From Pseudomonadota bacterium (GTDB taxonomy: Bacteria > Pseudomonadota > Alphaproteobacteria > Rhodobacterales > Rhodobacteraceae), in contig JBCAYL010000001.1 of the NCBI GenBank assembly GCA_038533575.1, forward strand, positions 2,288,001 through 2,352,000: a stretch of 64,000 bases of DNA. The letters run 5' to 3'. Both the position numbers and the translations under genes were made by a program. The notes under the pieces were generated by a model. That model was not told the DNA's origin, ran no database searches, and saw only the letters and a program-made list of their open reading frames with translations. The stretch's first letter is position 1. Each line of letters opens with the position of its first letter. Shown here one piece after another: positions 1 through 7,792 of the stretch.

Positions 1-516
1 GAAGAGGAGGAGATCCGGCTTTCCATCAATATGTCTGCCCGCTCCATCGGATATGGCCGCTGGATGAAGACACTCGATGCTGGGCTCGCGCTCAACCCCA
101 CGAGCGCCGAACGGCTCATTCTGGAGATCGAGGAAAAGAGCGCGATGACGATGCCAGAGCTCGTCACCTCTTTCATGCGCGATCTTCAGGGCCTGGGTAT
201 CTCCTTCGCACTCGATGATTTCGGCGCGGGCTATACGAGCTTTCGCCACCTGCGCAGCTTCATGTTCGATCTCATAAAGCTGGATGGGAAATTCACGAAA
301 GACATCGCGCGCAACGTGGACAATCAGGTCACCGTCGGCGCGATGCAGGCGGTCGCGCGCCATTTCGACATGTTCACCGTGGCAGGTTCGGTCGAATCAA
401 AGGCTGACGCAGAGACCCTCACCGCAATGGGCATCGATTGCCTTCAGGGCTTCCATTTCGGCGCGCCCTCTCTTGCCCCACCGTGGCGCGAGCCTCCGGA
501 GCGGCGCCGGATATAG
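1..516 (+). CDS. EAL-domain protein (cyclic-di-GMP phosphodiesterase family), 5' truncated
   Basis: The frame is open from base 1, so the start lies outside the window; only the last 171 residues are present. They cover the second half of an EAL domain, the fold that hydrolyses cyclic di-GMP. Visible signatures are SINMSARS (conserved Asn), LILEIEE (conserved Glu), LDDFGAGYTSF (the DDFGTGYSS loop), IKLDGKF (conserved Lys) and LQGFHFGAP near the C-terminus. The usual AEGVET motif reads AGSVES: Gly (bases 385-387) replaces the first Glu. In characterised EAL enzymes that Glu is part of the active site, so activity may be reduced or absent (inference). Upstream domains cannot be seen. Confidence 0.85.
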   Translation, partial: EEEEIRLSINMSARSIGYGRWMKTLDAGLALNPTSAERLILEIEEKSAMTMPELVTSFMRDLQGLGISFALDDFGAGYTSFRHLRSFMFDLIKLDGKFTKDIARNVDNQVTVGAMQAVARHFDMFTVAGSVESKADAETLTAMGIDCLQGFHFGAPSLAPPWREPPERRRI

Positions 517-704
517 CCCCGCACCAGCGCGCCATGCTCTGCACGCAACCCGGAAATGATCTCCTCTCCCCATGTTAGCGCCCACGTCGCGTTGCGTTGT
601 GCCCGTAGGTAACTTACCACCGAGCCAACTGACGGGGCGGTGCCCCTCGTGCGAACGGGCTCCCGCGCTGTCTGACGAGACGCAAAGAGAGGAGTCCCTC
701 AACC

Positions 705-1880
705 ATGACCAACGTCGTCATCGCCTCAGCCGCCCGCACTGCCGTGGGCTCTTTCGGAGGCAGCTTCGCCAACACCCCGGCCCACGATCTCGGCGCCGCC
801 GTGCTCGAAGAGCTCGTGGCCCGTGCCGGGATCGAGAAAGGCGAGGTGTCCGAGACGATCCTCGGCCAGGTCCTCACCGCGGCCCAGGGCCAGAACCCGG
901 CGCGCCAGGCCCACATCAACGCGGGCCTGCCCAAGGAAAGCGCCGCATGGTCGATCAATCAGGTATGCGGGTCAGGTCTCCGCGCCGTGGCACTCGCGGC
1001 TCAACACATCCAGCTCGGCGATGCAGATATCGTCGCGGCAGGCGGCCAGGAGAACATGACGCTATCTCCCCACGCCGCGCACCTTCGCGCCGGGCACAAG
1101 ATGGGCGATGTCAGCTACATCGACACGATGATCCGCGACGGCCTCTGGGACGCCTTCAACGGCTACCACATGGGCCAGACCGCCGAGAACGTGGCCGAGC
1201 AATGGCAGATCAGCCGCGAAACGCAGGACGAATTCGCGCTGGCCTCTCAGAACAAGGCCGAGGCCGCCCAGAAGGCCGGCAAATTCGATGACGAGGTCGT
1301 GGCGTTCACCGTGAAGACCCGCAAGGGCGACATCGTCGTCGACAAGGATGAGTACATCCGCCACGGCGCCACGATCGAAGGGATGCAAAAGCTGCGCCCC
1401 GCCTTCGCCCGCGATGGTTCGGTGACGGCTGCAAACGCCTCTGGCCTCAATGACGGCGCCGCGGGTGCCCTGTTGATGACCGCCGAAGAGGCGGAGAAGC
1501 GGGGCATCGAGCCCCTCGCGCGGATCGCATCCTACGCAACGGCGGGTCTCGATCCCTCCATCATGGGCGTCGGCCCGATCCATGCGTCCCGGAAGGCGCT
1601 CGAGAAAGCGGGCTGGAAGCCGGAGGATCTGGACCTCGTGGAGGCCAACGAGGCCTTTGCAGCGCAGGCCTGCGCCGTGAACAAAGACATGGGCTGGGAC
1701 CCGGCGATCGTAAACGTGAATGGCGGCGCCATCGCCATCGGCCATCCGATCGGCGCGTCCGGCGCGCGCATCCTGAATACGCTCCTTTTCGAGATGAAGC
1801 GTCGGGACGCCAAGAAAGGCCTCGCAACCCTCTGCATCGGCGGCGGCATGGGCGTGGCCATGTGCCTGGAGCGCGATTGA
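705..1880 (+). CDS. phaA: Acetyl-CoA acetyltransferase (beta-ketothiolase) PhaA
   Basis: This cytosolic thiolase joins two acetyl-CoA into acetoacetyl-CoA, the first step of polyhydroxybutyrate synthesis; the reaction is reversible. The 391-residue length is normal for the family. The nucleophile is Cys88 in INQVCGSG; His347 lies in [10 protein letters not shown] and Cys377 in LCIGGGMG, completing the catalytic set. The ATG follows a GAGAGGAG ribosome site. phaB lies 81 bases downstream on the same strand, so the two probably form one unit. No polymerase gene (phaC) is in the window, so use for degradation of acetoacetyl-CoA is also possible. Confidence 0.95.
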   Translation: MTNVVIASAARTAVGSFGGSFANTPAHDLGAAVLEELVARAGIEKGEVSETILGQVLTAAQGQNPARQAHINAGLPKESAAWSINQVCGSGLRAVALAAQHIQLGDADIVAAGGQENMTLSPHAAHLRAGHKMGDVSYIDTMIRDGLWDAFNGYHMGQTAENVAEQWQISRETQDEFALASQNKAEAAQKAGKFDDEVVAFTVKTRKGDIVVDKDEYIRHGATIEGMQKLRPAFARDGSVTAANASGLNDGAAGALLMTAEEAEKRGIEPLARIASYATAGLDPSIMGVGPIHASRKALEKAGWKPEDLDLVEANEAFAAQACAVNKDMGWDPAIVNVNGGAIAIGHPIGASGARILNTLLFEMKRRDAKKGLATLCIGGGMGVAMCLERD

Positions 1881-1961
1881 TCGCATATTGTGCGCGCAAT
1901 ATTGTTGCGCGCACAGCTCCTCAAGGCTAACAAACTTCAAATCACTATCGGGAGGACACAC

Positions 1962-2684
1962 ATGTCCCGCATCGCACTCGTCACCGGCGGCAGCCGCGGC
2001 ATCGGCGCAGCCATCTCCAAGGAACTGAAGGCGCAGGGCTATGCCGTCGCGGCGACCTATGCCGGCAACGACCAGGCTGCCGCCCAGTTCTCTGAGGAGA
2101 CGGGCATCAAGACCTACAAGTGGAACGTCGCGGACTATGACAGCTCCAAGGCGGGGATTGAGCAGGTGGAGGCCGATCTCGGCCCCGTCGACACTGTCGT
2201 GGCCAATGCGGGCATCACCCGCGACGCCCCCTTCCACAAGATGACGCCCGAGAAGTGGCACGAGGTCATCGACACGAACCTCACCGGGGTCTTCAACACG
2301 ATCCATCCCGTTTGGCCCGGCATGCGCGAGCGCAAGTTCGGCCGCGTGATCGTCATCTCCTCGATCAACGGCCAGAAAGGGCAATTCGGTCAGGTGAACT
2401 ACGCGGCGACGAAGGCCGGCGATCTCGGAATCGTCAAAAGCCTGGCGCAGGAAGGTGCGCGGGCCGGTATCACGGCGAACGCGATCTGCCCCGGCTACAT
2501 CGCCACGGAGATGGTGATGGCAATCGACGAGGCGATCCGTGACAAGATCATCGCCGGTATCCCTGCAGGCCGACTTGGGGAGCCCGAGGAAATCGCGAAG
2601 TGCGTGGCCTTCCTCGCCTCCGAGGACAGCGGCTTCATCAACGGTTCGACGATTTCCGCCAACGGCGCGCAATTCTTCGTCTGA
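1962..2684 (+). CDS. phaB: Acetoacetyl-CoA reductase PhaB
   Basis: Short-chain dehydrogenase of 240 residues, predicted to reduce acetoacetyl-CoA to (R)-3-hydroxybutyryl-CoA with NADPH. The N-terminal TGGSRGIG nucleotide loop, the NAG motif near residue 82, Ser133/Ser134 and the Y147-x3-K151 pair make a complete SDR active site. The start was set at 1962 because GGAGG at 1951-1955 precedes that ATG and the SDR fold begins at once; an in-frame ATG at 1890 would add 24 unrelated residues. It follows phaA, as in most PHB loci. Confidence 0.95.
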   Translation: MSRIALVTGGSRGIGAAISKELKAQGYAVAATYAGNDQAAAQFSEETGIKTYKWNVADYDSSKAGIEQVEADLGPVDTVVANAGITRDAPFHKMTPEKWHEVIDTNLTGVFNTIHPVWPGMRERKFGRVIVISSINGQKGQFGQVNYAATKAGDLGIVKSLAQEGARAGITANAICPGYIATEMVMAIDEAIRDKIIAGIPAGRLGEPEEIAKCVAFLASEDSGFINGSTISANGAQFFV

Positions 2685-2687
2685 TCG

Positions 2688-2719
2688 AAAAAAGGGCCGC
2701 CTTTTGCCGGGGCGGCCCT
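2688..2719 (-). terminator. Rho-independent terminator between convergent genes
   Basis: A perfect 9-bp stem (2693-2701 with 2711-2719) encloses a 9-base loop. Read on the minus strand it is followed by six T residues, so it fits best as the terminator of the small minus-strand gene ending at 2744. Its position just after phaB means it may also stop plus-strand transcription. Confidence 0.65.
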
Positions 2720-2743
2720 CGCTACTGTTCGGTCACGCGGCTG

Positions 2744-2887
2744 CTAGGCAGCTGAGGCGACCGGAGCAGGTCTTCCGGAAAAGAATGACTTGATCCATTC
2801 CACCCCCGCCGCGAAGGCGGCGGCGCGCTCCGCATGGGCGCGTGCGATTGCGTCACGGTGGGCTTCTGTTGTGGCAACTTCGAACAT
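2744..2887 (-). CDS. Small conserved-type protein of 47 residues
   Basis: A 47-residue frame begins MFEVATTEAHRDAI and ends GRPAPVASAA. An AAAGGA-type ribosome site lies just before the ATG and a good terminator follows, which argues for a real gene. The protein is mostly a helix rich in Ala, Arg and His, with an aromatic patch (VEWIKSFF) near the end and no membrane segment. It resembles very short proteins of unknown function that I recall from Rhodobacteraceae (for example the RSP_7527 type), but that assignment is from memory. It is divergent from the LysR gene. Confidence 0.6.
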   Translation of the reverse strand: MFEVATTEAHRDAIARAHAERAAAFAAGVEWIKSFFSGRPAPVASAA

Positions 2888-2998
2888 GGCGGGGTCCTTT
2901 CGGGTCGGTGTCTGTCGTCTTGAGTTGAATATGGAAGCGCCAGCGCCCTCGAACAAACGAGACTTGTGGGGCATTCACTTAAGCTATACTTAATTGAT

Positions 2999-3934
2999 AT
3001 GTCGGATCGCCTTCCACCGCTCACCGCCTTGCGTGCCTTCGAGGCCGCCGCTCGGCACATGTCTTTTGCGAAGGCAGCAGAAGAGCTCAGCGTGACCCCC
3101 GCGGCCCTGTCCTTCCAGATCAAGAGCTTGGAAGAGCACTTGGGCGAGCCTGTATTTCGCCGCCTGAACCGCGCAGTGGAGCTCACGGAGGCAGGCCGCG
3201 CCCTCGCTCCGGGTTGCTCTGACGGGTTCGCAGCGTTGCAAGGGGCCTGGCGCGCAGTCCGCCGCCTCTCGGATCAGACAAATCTAACTGTCACCGCCGG
3301 CCCAGCCTTTACCGCGAAATGGCTCGCCCCGCGGCTTTTCGACTTTGCTCAGGCCCATCCGGAGATCGAGCTGCGCTTTTCCGCATCCTTGCGCATGATG
3401 GACTTCAACCGTGACGGCGTGGACGTGGCGATCCGTTTTGGCCTCGGCCCGGATGAGGGGCTCTTCTCGATGCCCATGGCCTCGGAATGGGTGACGCCCG
3501 TCATGCTGCCGGAACTGGCGCAGCGCTATCCCACACCAGAGAGCCTGCGGGATGCGCCGCTGATCACGGACCTTTCCATCGATTTCCTCGATCCCAATCC
3601 GGACTGGGCGGCCTGGTTCCGCGCGGCCGGCGTCGTCGCGCCGGACGAGATACACGGGCCCAAGTTCAGCCAGGCGGACCATGCCGTTGACGCGGCCCTC
3701 GCCGGCGTTGGGGTCGTCCTCGGGCGCCGCGCCCTCTGCATCAAGGACATTGCCGAGGGCCGTCTTGTTGCGCCCTACAAGATCGCGCTCTCCACCGGCG
3801 CGCGGTTCCGCTTCCTCTGCCCCGAAGGCCTCGAGAACAGACCGCAGATCAAGGCATTCCGCGACTGGATGCTTGCCGAGATTGAAAAAACCCGCGACGT
3901 GGCCGAAAGCTTCGACGTGCGCGAGATCGCGTGA
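2999..3934 (+). CDS. LysR-family transcriptional regulator, GcvA-like
   Basis: Protein of 311 residues with an N-terminal LysR winged helix (PLTALRAFEAAARHMSF, then a recognition helix around VTPAALSFQIKSLE) and a C-terminal substrate-binding domain. The N-terminus resembles the GcvA subgroup. The ATG at 2999 is preferred because the DNA-binding domain starts there; an in-frame start at 2966 would add 11 residues. Its stop overlaps the GTG of the EamA permease (GTGA), so the two are probably co-transcribed and the regulator may control the permease. The effector is unknown. Confidence 0.9.
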   Translation: MSDRLPPLTALRAFEAAARHMSFAKAAEELSVTPAALSFQIKSLEEHLGEPVFRRLNRAVELTEAGRALAPGCSDGFAALQGAWRAVRRLSDQTNLTVTAGPAFTAKWLAPRLFDFAQAHPEIELRFSASLRMMDFNRDGVDVAIRFGLGPDEGLFSMPMASEWVTPVMLPELAQRYPTPESLRDAPLITDLSIDFLDPNPDWAAWFRAAGVVAPDEIHGPKFSQADHAVDAALAGVGVVLGRRALCIKDIAEGRLVAPYKIALSTGARFRFLCPEGLENRPQIKAFRDWMLAEIEKTRDVAESFDVREIA

Positions 3935-4788
3935 GCCGGGCCACGGCGCTGGGATCCGGCGCGATCCTCCTTTGGTCGCTCCTGGCGCTCTTCACCGTGG
4001 GCGCGTCGGATGTGCCGCCACTGATGCTCAATGCGCTGTGCTTTTCGATCGCAACGGTCATTGGCACCGCCTGGATCACGGCCACGGACAGCTGGGGACA
4101 GCTTCGCGGGATACCTCCGGCGGCCTATGCCGTGGGCGTCACCGGGCTTGCGGGCTACCACCTCCTCTATTTTCTCGCGCTGCGGAATGCACCTGCGGCG
4201 GAGGCTGGCCTCATTGCCTATCTGTGGCCTCTCCTGATCGTACTTCTGTCCGGTCTTTTGCCTGGAGAGCGCCTGCGCAGCGGCCAAATCCTGGGCGCAG
4301 CCGCAGGCTTTGCAGGCGTGGCCCTCCTTGTCGGCGTGCGTGGCTTTAACGATGCAAGCGCACTTCCCGGATACCTCCTCTCGCTGGCCTGCGCCTTCAC
4401 ATGGGCGGGCTATTCCGTGCTGTCGCGCCGCTTTGGGGCCGTGCCCACCGCGGCGGTCACGATCTTCTGCGCGGCCGCCGCCGCGCTCTCCGCCATGGGC
4501 TCCGCACTCTTCGAGACCCCCGCATGGCCGGAGCCGGGCACATGGCGCGCCATCATCGCCCTCGGCCTCGGCCCCGTCGGGCTGGCGTTCTTTCTGTGGG
4601 ATGTCGGGATGAAGAGGGGAGATATCCAACTTCTCGGCGTGCTCAGCTATGGCGCGCCGTTGCTCTCGACCCTCATTCTCGTGGTGGCGGGGGTGGCAGA
4701 GCCCACGCCCGCCCTTCTCTCAGCGGCCATCCTCATCACGGGAGGTGCTGCAATCGCCGCCCGCGCGGGGCGGCGCGCTAACTCGTAA
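3931..4788 (+). CDS. EamA/DMT-family permease
   Basis: Integral membrane protein of 285 residues with about ten hydrophobic segments arranged as two EamA repeats, typical of the drug/metabolite transporter superfamily. Starts at GTG 3931, overlapping the LysR stop by four bases. The inner-membrane location is clear from the segments. The substrate (often an amino acid, metabolite or drug exported from the cell) cannot be inferred. Its 3' end overlaps the convergent DUF465 gene by 11 bases. Confidence 0.9.
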   Translation: MSRATALGSGAILLWSLLALFTVGASDVPPLMLNALCFSIATVIGTAWITATDSWGQLRGIPPAAYAVGVTGLAGYHLLYFLALRNAPAAEAGLIAYLWPLLIVLLSGLLPGERLRSGQILGAAAGFAGVALLVGVRGFNDASALPGYLLSLACAFTWAGYSVLSRRFGAVPTAAVTIFCAAAAALSAMGSALFETPAWPEPGTWRAIIALGLGPVGLAFFLWDVGMKRGDIQLLGVLSYGAPLLSTLILVVAGVAEPTPALLSAAILITGGAAIAARAGRRANS

Positions 4789-4942
4789 GTCGTTCAATCT
4801 CTTGTTTGAGTCGAAGCTTTTGCTTTTTGAGCTTCTTGACCTCCAACGTGTCGATACCGGGCGCACGCTGGGCTGTCTCGACAGCCTCTGCAAGAGTTGC
4901 GTGTTTCCGCTTCAGTTCCGCCAGGTGGGAATTCAAGCTCAT
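4778..4942 (-). CDS. DUF465/YdcH-like small coiled-coil protein
   Basis: A 54-residue protein beginning MSLNSHLAELKRKHATLAEA and ending KQEIERLTS. The pattern of a His-rich first helix and a second helix full of Lys and Leu (EVKKLKKQKLRLKQEI) matches the YdcH/DUF465 family, whose function is unknown. The ATG is preceded by AAAGGAG at good spacing. Two perfect palindromes lie just upstream (4965-4996). The stop overlaps the EamA gene on the other strand. Confidence 0.8.
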   Translation of the reverse strand: MSLNSHLAELKRKHATLAEAVETAQRAPGIDTLEVKKLKKQKLRLKQEIERLTS

Positions 4943-4964
4943 CGTGCATCTCCTTTGTTTGAAC

Positions 4965-4996
4965 TGTCATATGACACCACAGAATCGAGATTCTGT
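4965..4996. promoter_or_regulatory. Two perfect palindromes upstream of the DUF465 gene
   Basis: TGTCATATGACA (4965-4976) is a perfect 12-base palindrome. It is followed after two bases by ACAGAATC-GA-GATTCTGT (4979-4996), an 18-base inverted repeat. They lie 23-54 bases upstream of the DUF465 start and 62 bases beyond the stop of the methyltransferase gene on the same strand. They could be an operator with an overlapping -10 region, or a hairpin that ends the upstream transcript; there is no T-run. Confidence 0.4.
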
Positions 4997-5057
4997 CACG
5001 CCGCAGCCGCGAGGCCTGTGCGAGCGCGAGCATGACCGGCCAGACATTGCCAATTCA

Positions 5058-5783
5058 TTAATCCGGGAAGGGCAGCGGCGCGCCATCGTGAAGGACGGCG
5101 TGGATCGCGGGCGCATAATCCGGGTGGTCGCCTTCGTGGATTGGGGCAGCGTGAAGCGTGAGCGGCGCGTGGAGCCGAAACGGCGCGCGCCCGTCCTTGC
5201 GCGCGCGCACCAGGACGAGATGCGCGGCGCGCCCGATACGCGCTTGCAGCGGGAGGACTTCGACGGACCCGAGCGGCATTGCACCGAGCAGATCCGGCAG
5301 CCGCTCGGCCCGGTGGATTACCGTGAGCATGCCCCGTGCCCTGAGCCGCTTCGCAGCGACATCGAGCCAGGTCCGAAGCGGTGTCTCCTCCGCCCGCGCC
5401 GCCTGCCGCCCGGCATCCGAGGCCGCGAGGCCCTGCGTGAAGTAGGGCGGATTCATGATGACATGGTGAAACTGGCGCTGCCGGAGATCCGGCGGAAGCT
5501 GCGCAAGGTCCGCTTCGACGACGTCGACACCGTTCTTCTGGGCCAGAGCGGCATAGGACGACTGTACTTCGACGCCCGTCACACCCGCGCCAGTGCGCTC
5601 TGAAAGGCAAAGCGATGCCACGCCCACGCCGCAGCCCAGCTCCAGCACCGTGTCGCCCGCTTGCGCCGGACAGGCCGCCGCTAGGAGCACCGCATCCACG
5701 CCTGAACGATACCCCTTCGCGGGCTGCCAAGCGCGCACACGGCCACCGAGAAAGGCGTCATGAGTAATGGCGTCTGTCGTCAC
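5058..5783 (-). CDS. tRNA1(Val) A37 N6-methyltransferase-like enzyme (TrmN6/YfiC family)
   Basis: Class I SAM-dependent methyltransferase of 241 residues. The N-terminus (DAFLGGRVRAWQPAKGYRSG) and the adenine-N6 motif NPPYF near residue 112 are typical of the TrmN6 family; the SAM loop is VLELGCGVGVASL. In E. coli the family member methylates A37 of tRNA-Val. The start overlaps the stop of the DUF2007 gene by four bases, so both are in one unit. Assignment to this exact RNA target is inference; the adenine or amine methyltransferase fold is seen. Confidence 0.85.
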   Translation of the reverse strand: MTTDAITHDAFLGGRVRAWQPAKGYRSGVDAVLLAAACPAQAGDTVLELGCGVGVASLCLSERTGAGVTGVEVQSSYAALAQKNGVDVVEADLAQLPPDLRQRQFHHVIMNPPYFTQGLAASDAGRQAARAEETPLRTWLDVAAKRLRARGMLTVIHRAERLPDLLGAMPLGSVEVLPLQARIGRAAHLVLVRARKDGRAPFRLHAPLTLHAAPIHEGDHPDYAPAIHAVLHDGAPLPFPD

Positions 5784-6001
5784 CTGCCCAGATCGACATC
5801 GTTGTCGCGCAGGATGGCCTCGGCCATGAAGAAATCGCGGTCCGCAACCATCATCCGGCGCGGCAGAACACCGATGGAGCCCTCAAGCACGCTCATATTT
5901 GCGTCCATCACGAAAACCGCTATGTCCTCTCCCGACAAGAGAGCCTCGGCAAACGCGATCACGGTTGGGTCGTTGCTGCGCAGAAGTTCTTTCATATCCA
6001 C
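5780..6001 (-). CDS. DUF2007-type putative signal-transducing protein
   Basis: A 73-residue protein (KELLRSNDPTVIAFAEALL at the start, MMVADRDFFMAEAILRDN near the end) of the DUF2007 family, which has a PII-like ferredoxin fold in solved members and no established function. It ends in an ATGA overlap with the methyltransferase gene downstream. An in-frame ATG at 5997 (MKELL) would shorten it by two residues. It is divergent from the polyprenyl synthase gene. Confidence 0.85.
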   Translation of the reverse strand: MDMKELLRSNDPTVIAFAEALLSGEDIAVFVMDANMSVLEGSIGVLPRRMMVADRDFFMAEAILRDNDVDLGR

Positions 6002-6048
6002 CCCATTAAGCGCCGCCTCACGCGGTGTCGAGAATTGGAGCCGCGGGC

Positions 6049-7050
6049 ATGGGCCTCGATCACGCTGCCACGAAACCGCATGAGCGCATGGCGGAGGCCT
6101 TGGCCGACGAACTCGACGCCGTGAACGCCCTGATCAGGGAGCGGATGGCATCGAAACACGCGCCGCGCATCCCGGAAGTGACGGCTCACCTCGTGGAAGC
6201 GGGGGGCAAGCGGCTGCGCCCGATGCTCACGCTCGCCTCGGCCAAGCTCTGCGGCTACGACGGCCCGTACCATGTCCATCTGGCGGCAACGGTGGAGTTC
6301 ATTCACACGGCCACCCTTCTCCACGATGACGTGGTGGACGAAAGCCGCCAGCGCCGCGGCCGGCCCACGGCCAATCTTCTCTGGGACAATCAGTCGAGCG
6401 TCCTGGTTGGAGACTATCTCTTCGCGCGGTCCTTCCAGTTGATGGTCGAAACAGGCTCGCTGAAGGTGCTCGACATCCTCTCGAACGCCGCGGCGACGAT
6501 CGCGGAAGGGGAGGTGCTGCAGCTATCGGTGGCCCAGCAGATCGCCACCACGGAAGACACTTACATCCAGGTCGTCCGCGGCAAGACCGCCGCGCTCTTC
6601 TCCGCGGCCACGGAGGTGGGCGCTGTGATAGCAGGGCAGCCCGAGCGCGTGCAGACGGCTCTTTTCGAATATGGAGACGCACTCGGCATTGCCTTCCAAA
6701 TGGTGGATGATCTGCTCGATTACGGCGGCACGTCGGGCGTGATCGGCAAGAACGTGGGCGACGATTTCCGCGAGCGGAAGCTCACGCTCCCGGTCATCCG
6801 CGCCATCGCCGCCGCTGACGCGGATGAGCGCGCCTTCTGGGAGCGTGTCATCGGCAAGGGCGAGCAGCGCGAGGGCGATCTTGCCCAGGCTTTAGCGCTC
6901 ATGGGCAAACACGGCACGCTGGAGAGCACGCGAGAAACCGCGCGGGCCTATATCGCGAAAGCCAAGAGCGCGCTGGCGGCGACGCCGGAGCATCCGCTGC
7001 GCGACATGCTCCACGATCTCGCCGACTACGTCGTCGCGCGCGTCAACTGA
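6049..7050 (+). CDS. ispB: Long-chain polyprenyl (probably decaprenyl/octaprenyl) diphosphate synthase
   Basis: A 333-residue trans-isoprenyl diphosphate synthase. It has the first aspartate-rich motif at LLHDDVVDE (D93-D97), the second at MVDDLLDYG, and the GGKRLRPML substrate motif near residue 53. It elongates farnesyl diphosphate with isopentenyl units for the ubiquinone side chain; alphaproteobacteria usually make Q10. ATG 6049 was chosen because GGAG (6036-6039) is suitably spaced; an in-frame GTG at 6025 is an alternative. Its 3' end overlaps the IspE-like gene by eight bases tail to tail. Confidence 0.93.
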   Translation: MGLDHAATKPHERMAEALADELDAVNALIRERMASKHAPRIPEVTAHLVEAGGKRLRPMLTLASAKLCGYDGPYHVHLAATVEFIHTATLLHDDVVDESRQRRGRPTANLLWDNQSSVLVGDYLFARSFQLMVETGSLKVLDILSNAAATIAEGEVLQLSVAQQIATTEDTYIQVVRGKTAALFSAATEVGAVIAGQPERVQTALFEYGDALGIAFQMVDDLLDYGGTSGVIGKNVGDDFRERKLTLPVIRAIAAADADERAFWERVIGKGEQREGDLAQALALMGKHGTLESTRETARAYIAKAKSALAATPEHPLRDMLHDLADYVVARVN

Positions 7051-7792
7051 GCGTTGTCTCCGCCACCCACCATTCGGGATGAAGCGCCTCGAGATGCGCG
7101 GCCGCACCCTGGGCCGTTGCAGCGTCCGGGTAGATCCCATAGCAGATCGCCCCTCCCGGGATCACCGCGGCAAGGCTCACGCCGGGCGTGAGCGCAAGCT
7201 CATCAAGCATCTCTTGGATCGCCGGCTCGTCTGCATCCGTTTCAACGTGACCACGCAGCCAATCCGCCACCTCCTCGGGCGTCGAGAGATCATCTGGCGG
7301 CTCCGGGATCGTCGCGACCTGAGGGCCGCGGCCGGCTCCAAGCTCATGATCCGCGTGGAGCAGAACAACCGGAAGCCTTGGAAGGTCCACGGCGGTCAGC
7401 TGATTGGCGGCGGGTTCGATCAGCGCCGCGGCGCCGCGGCGGACAGTCAGCGCCTCGAGCGCGCGCTCGCTCGGCGATTCCACGTCCAGTGCCGCGACCA
7501 TGGCGGCGATCCCGAGTGCCGGGTCGAAGGGCAAATCCTTCTTGACCGTAAGCTCACCGGTCGTTGACTGCGCCACCACGAGAGCAAAGGCCGCTGCCTG
7601 CCGCTCGGCTTCCGTGCCGGGCTCGATGTCGCCAAAGGGCCCCTGCCAGGTGATCCCGTCTCGGCTCGCCGGCGATGAGGTCAGGGTGTCGCCGAGACTT
7701 GCGAGGGTCAAAAGCGTCCGCCCGTCACGGCTCGCGGCGAGCGGGATGAGTGCGCGCGCGCGGCGCTCAACCTTCGTCGTTGGCGAGTTCAA
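7043..7792 (-). CDS. IspE-like protein lacking the GHMP-kinase motifs (probable pseudoenzyme)
   Basis: An intact frame of about 249 residues. It follows the outline of CDP-ME kinase (IspE) along its whole length: a QGPFGDI strand, a WLRG helix, and a strongly matching end (AICYGIYPDAATAQGAAAHL, then HPEWWVAETTL). The catalytic parts are gone. The start motif PAKINL corresponds to ARALIPL, so Lys and Asn are lost. The ATP loop PVAAGIGGGSADA corresponds to PFDPALGIAAMVA (about 89-100). MSGSGATCFG corresponds to VIPGGAICYG (210-219), and the GADVP aspartate is missing. The start is uncertain: TTG 7792, inside the TPR gene end, is the best candidate. It is unlikely to phosphorylate CDP-ME (inference). 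Confidence 0.7.
   Translation of the reverse strand: MNSPTTKVERRARALIPLAASRDGRTLLTLASLGDTLTSSPASRDGITWQGPFGDIEPGTEAERQAAAFALVVAQSTTGELTVKKDLPFDPALGIAAMVAALDVESPSERALEALTVRRGAAALIEPAANQLTAVDLPRLPVVLLHADHELGAGRGPQVATIPEPPDDLSTPEEVADWLRGHVETDADEPAIQEMLDELALTPGVSLAAVIPGGAICYGIYPDAATAQGAAAHLEALHPEWWVAETTLS

Noticed and set aside
1062-2672. A 536-residue open frame on the minus strand
   Set aside because: It is the antisense of phaA and phaB, which have complete active sites; the frame is a by-product of high G+C codon use.
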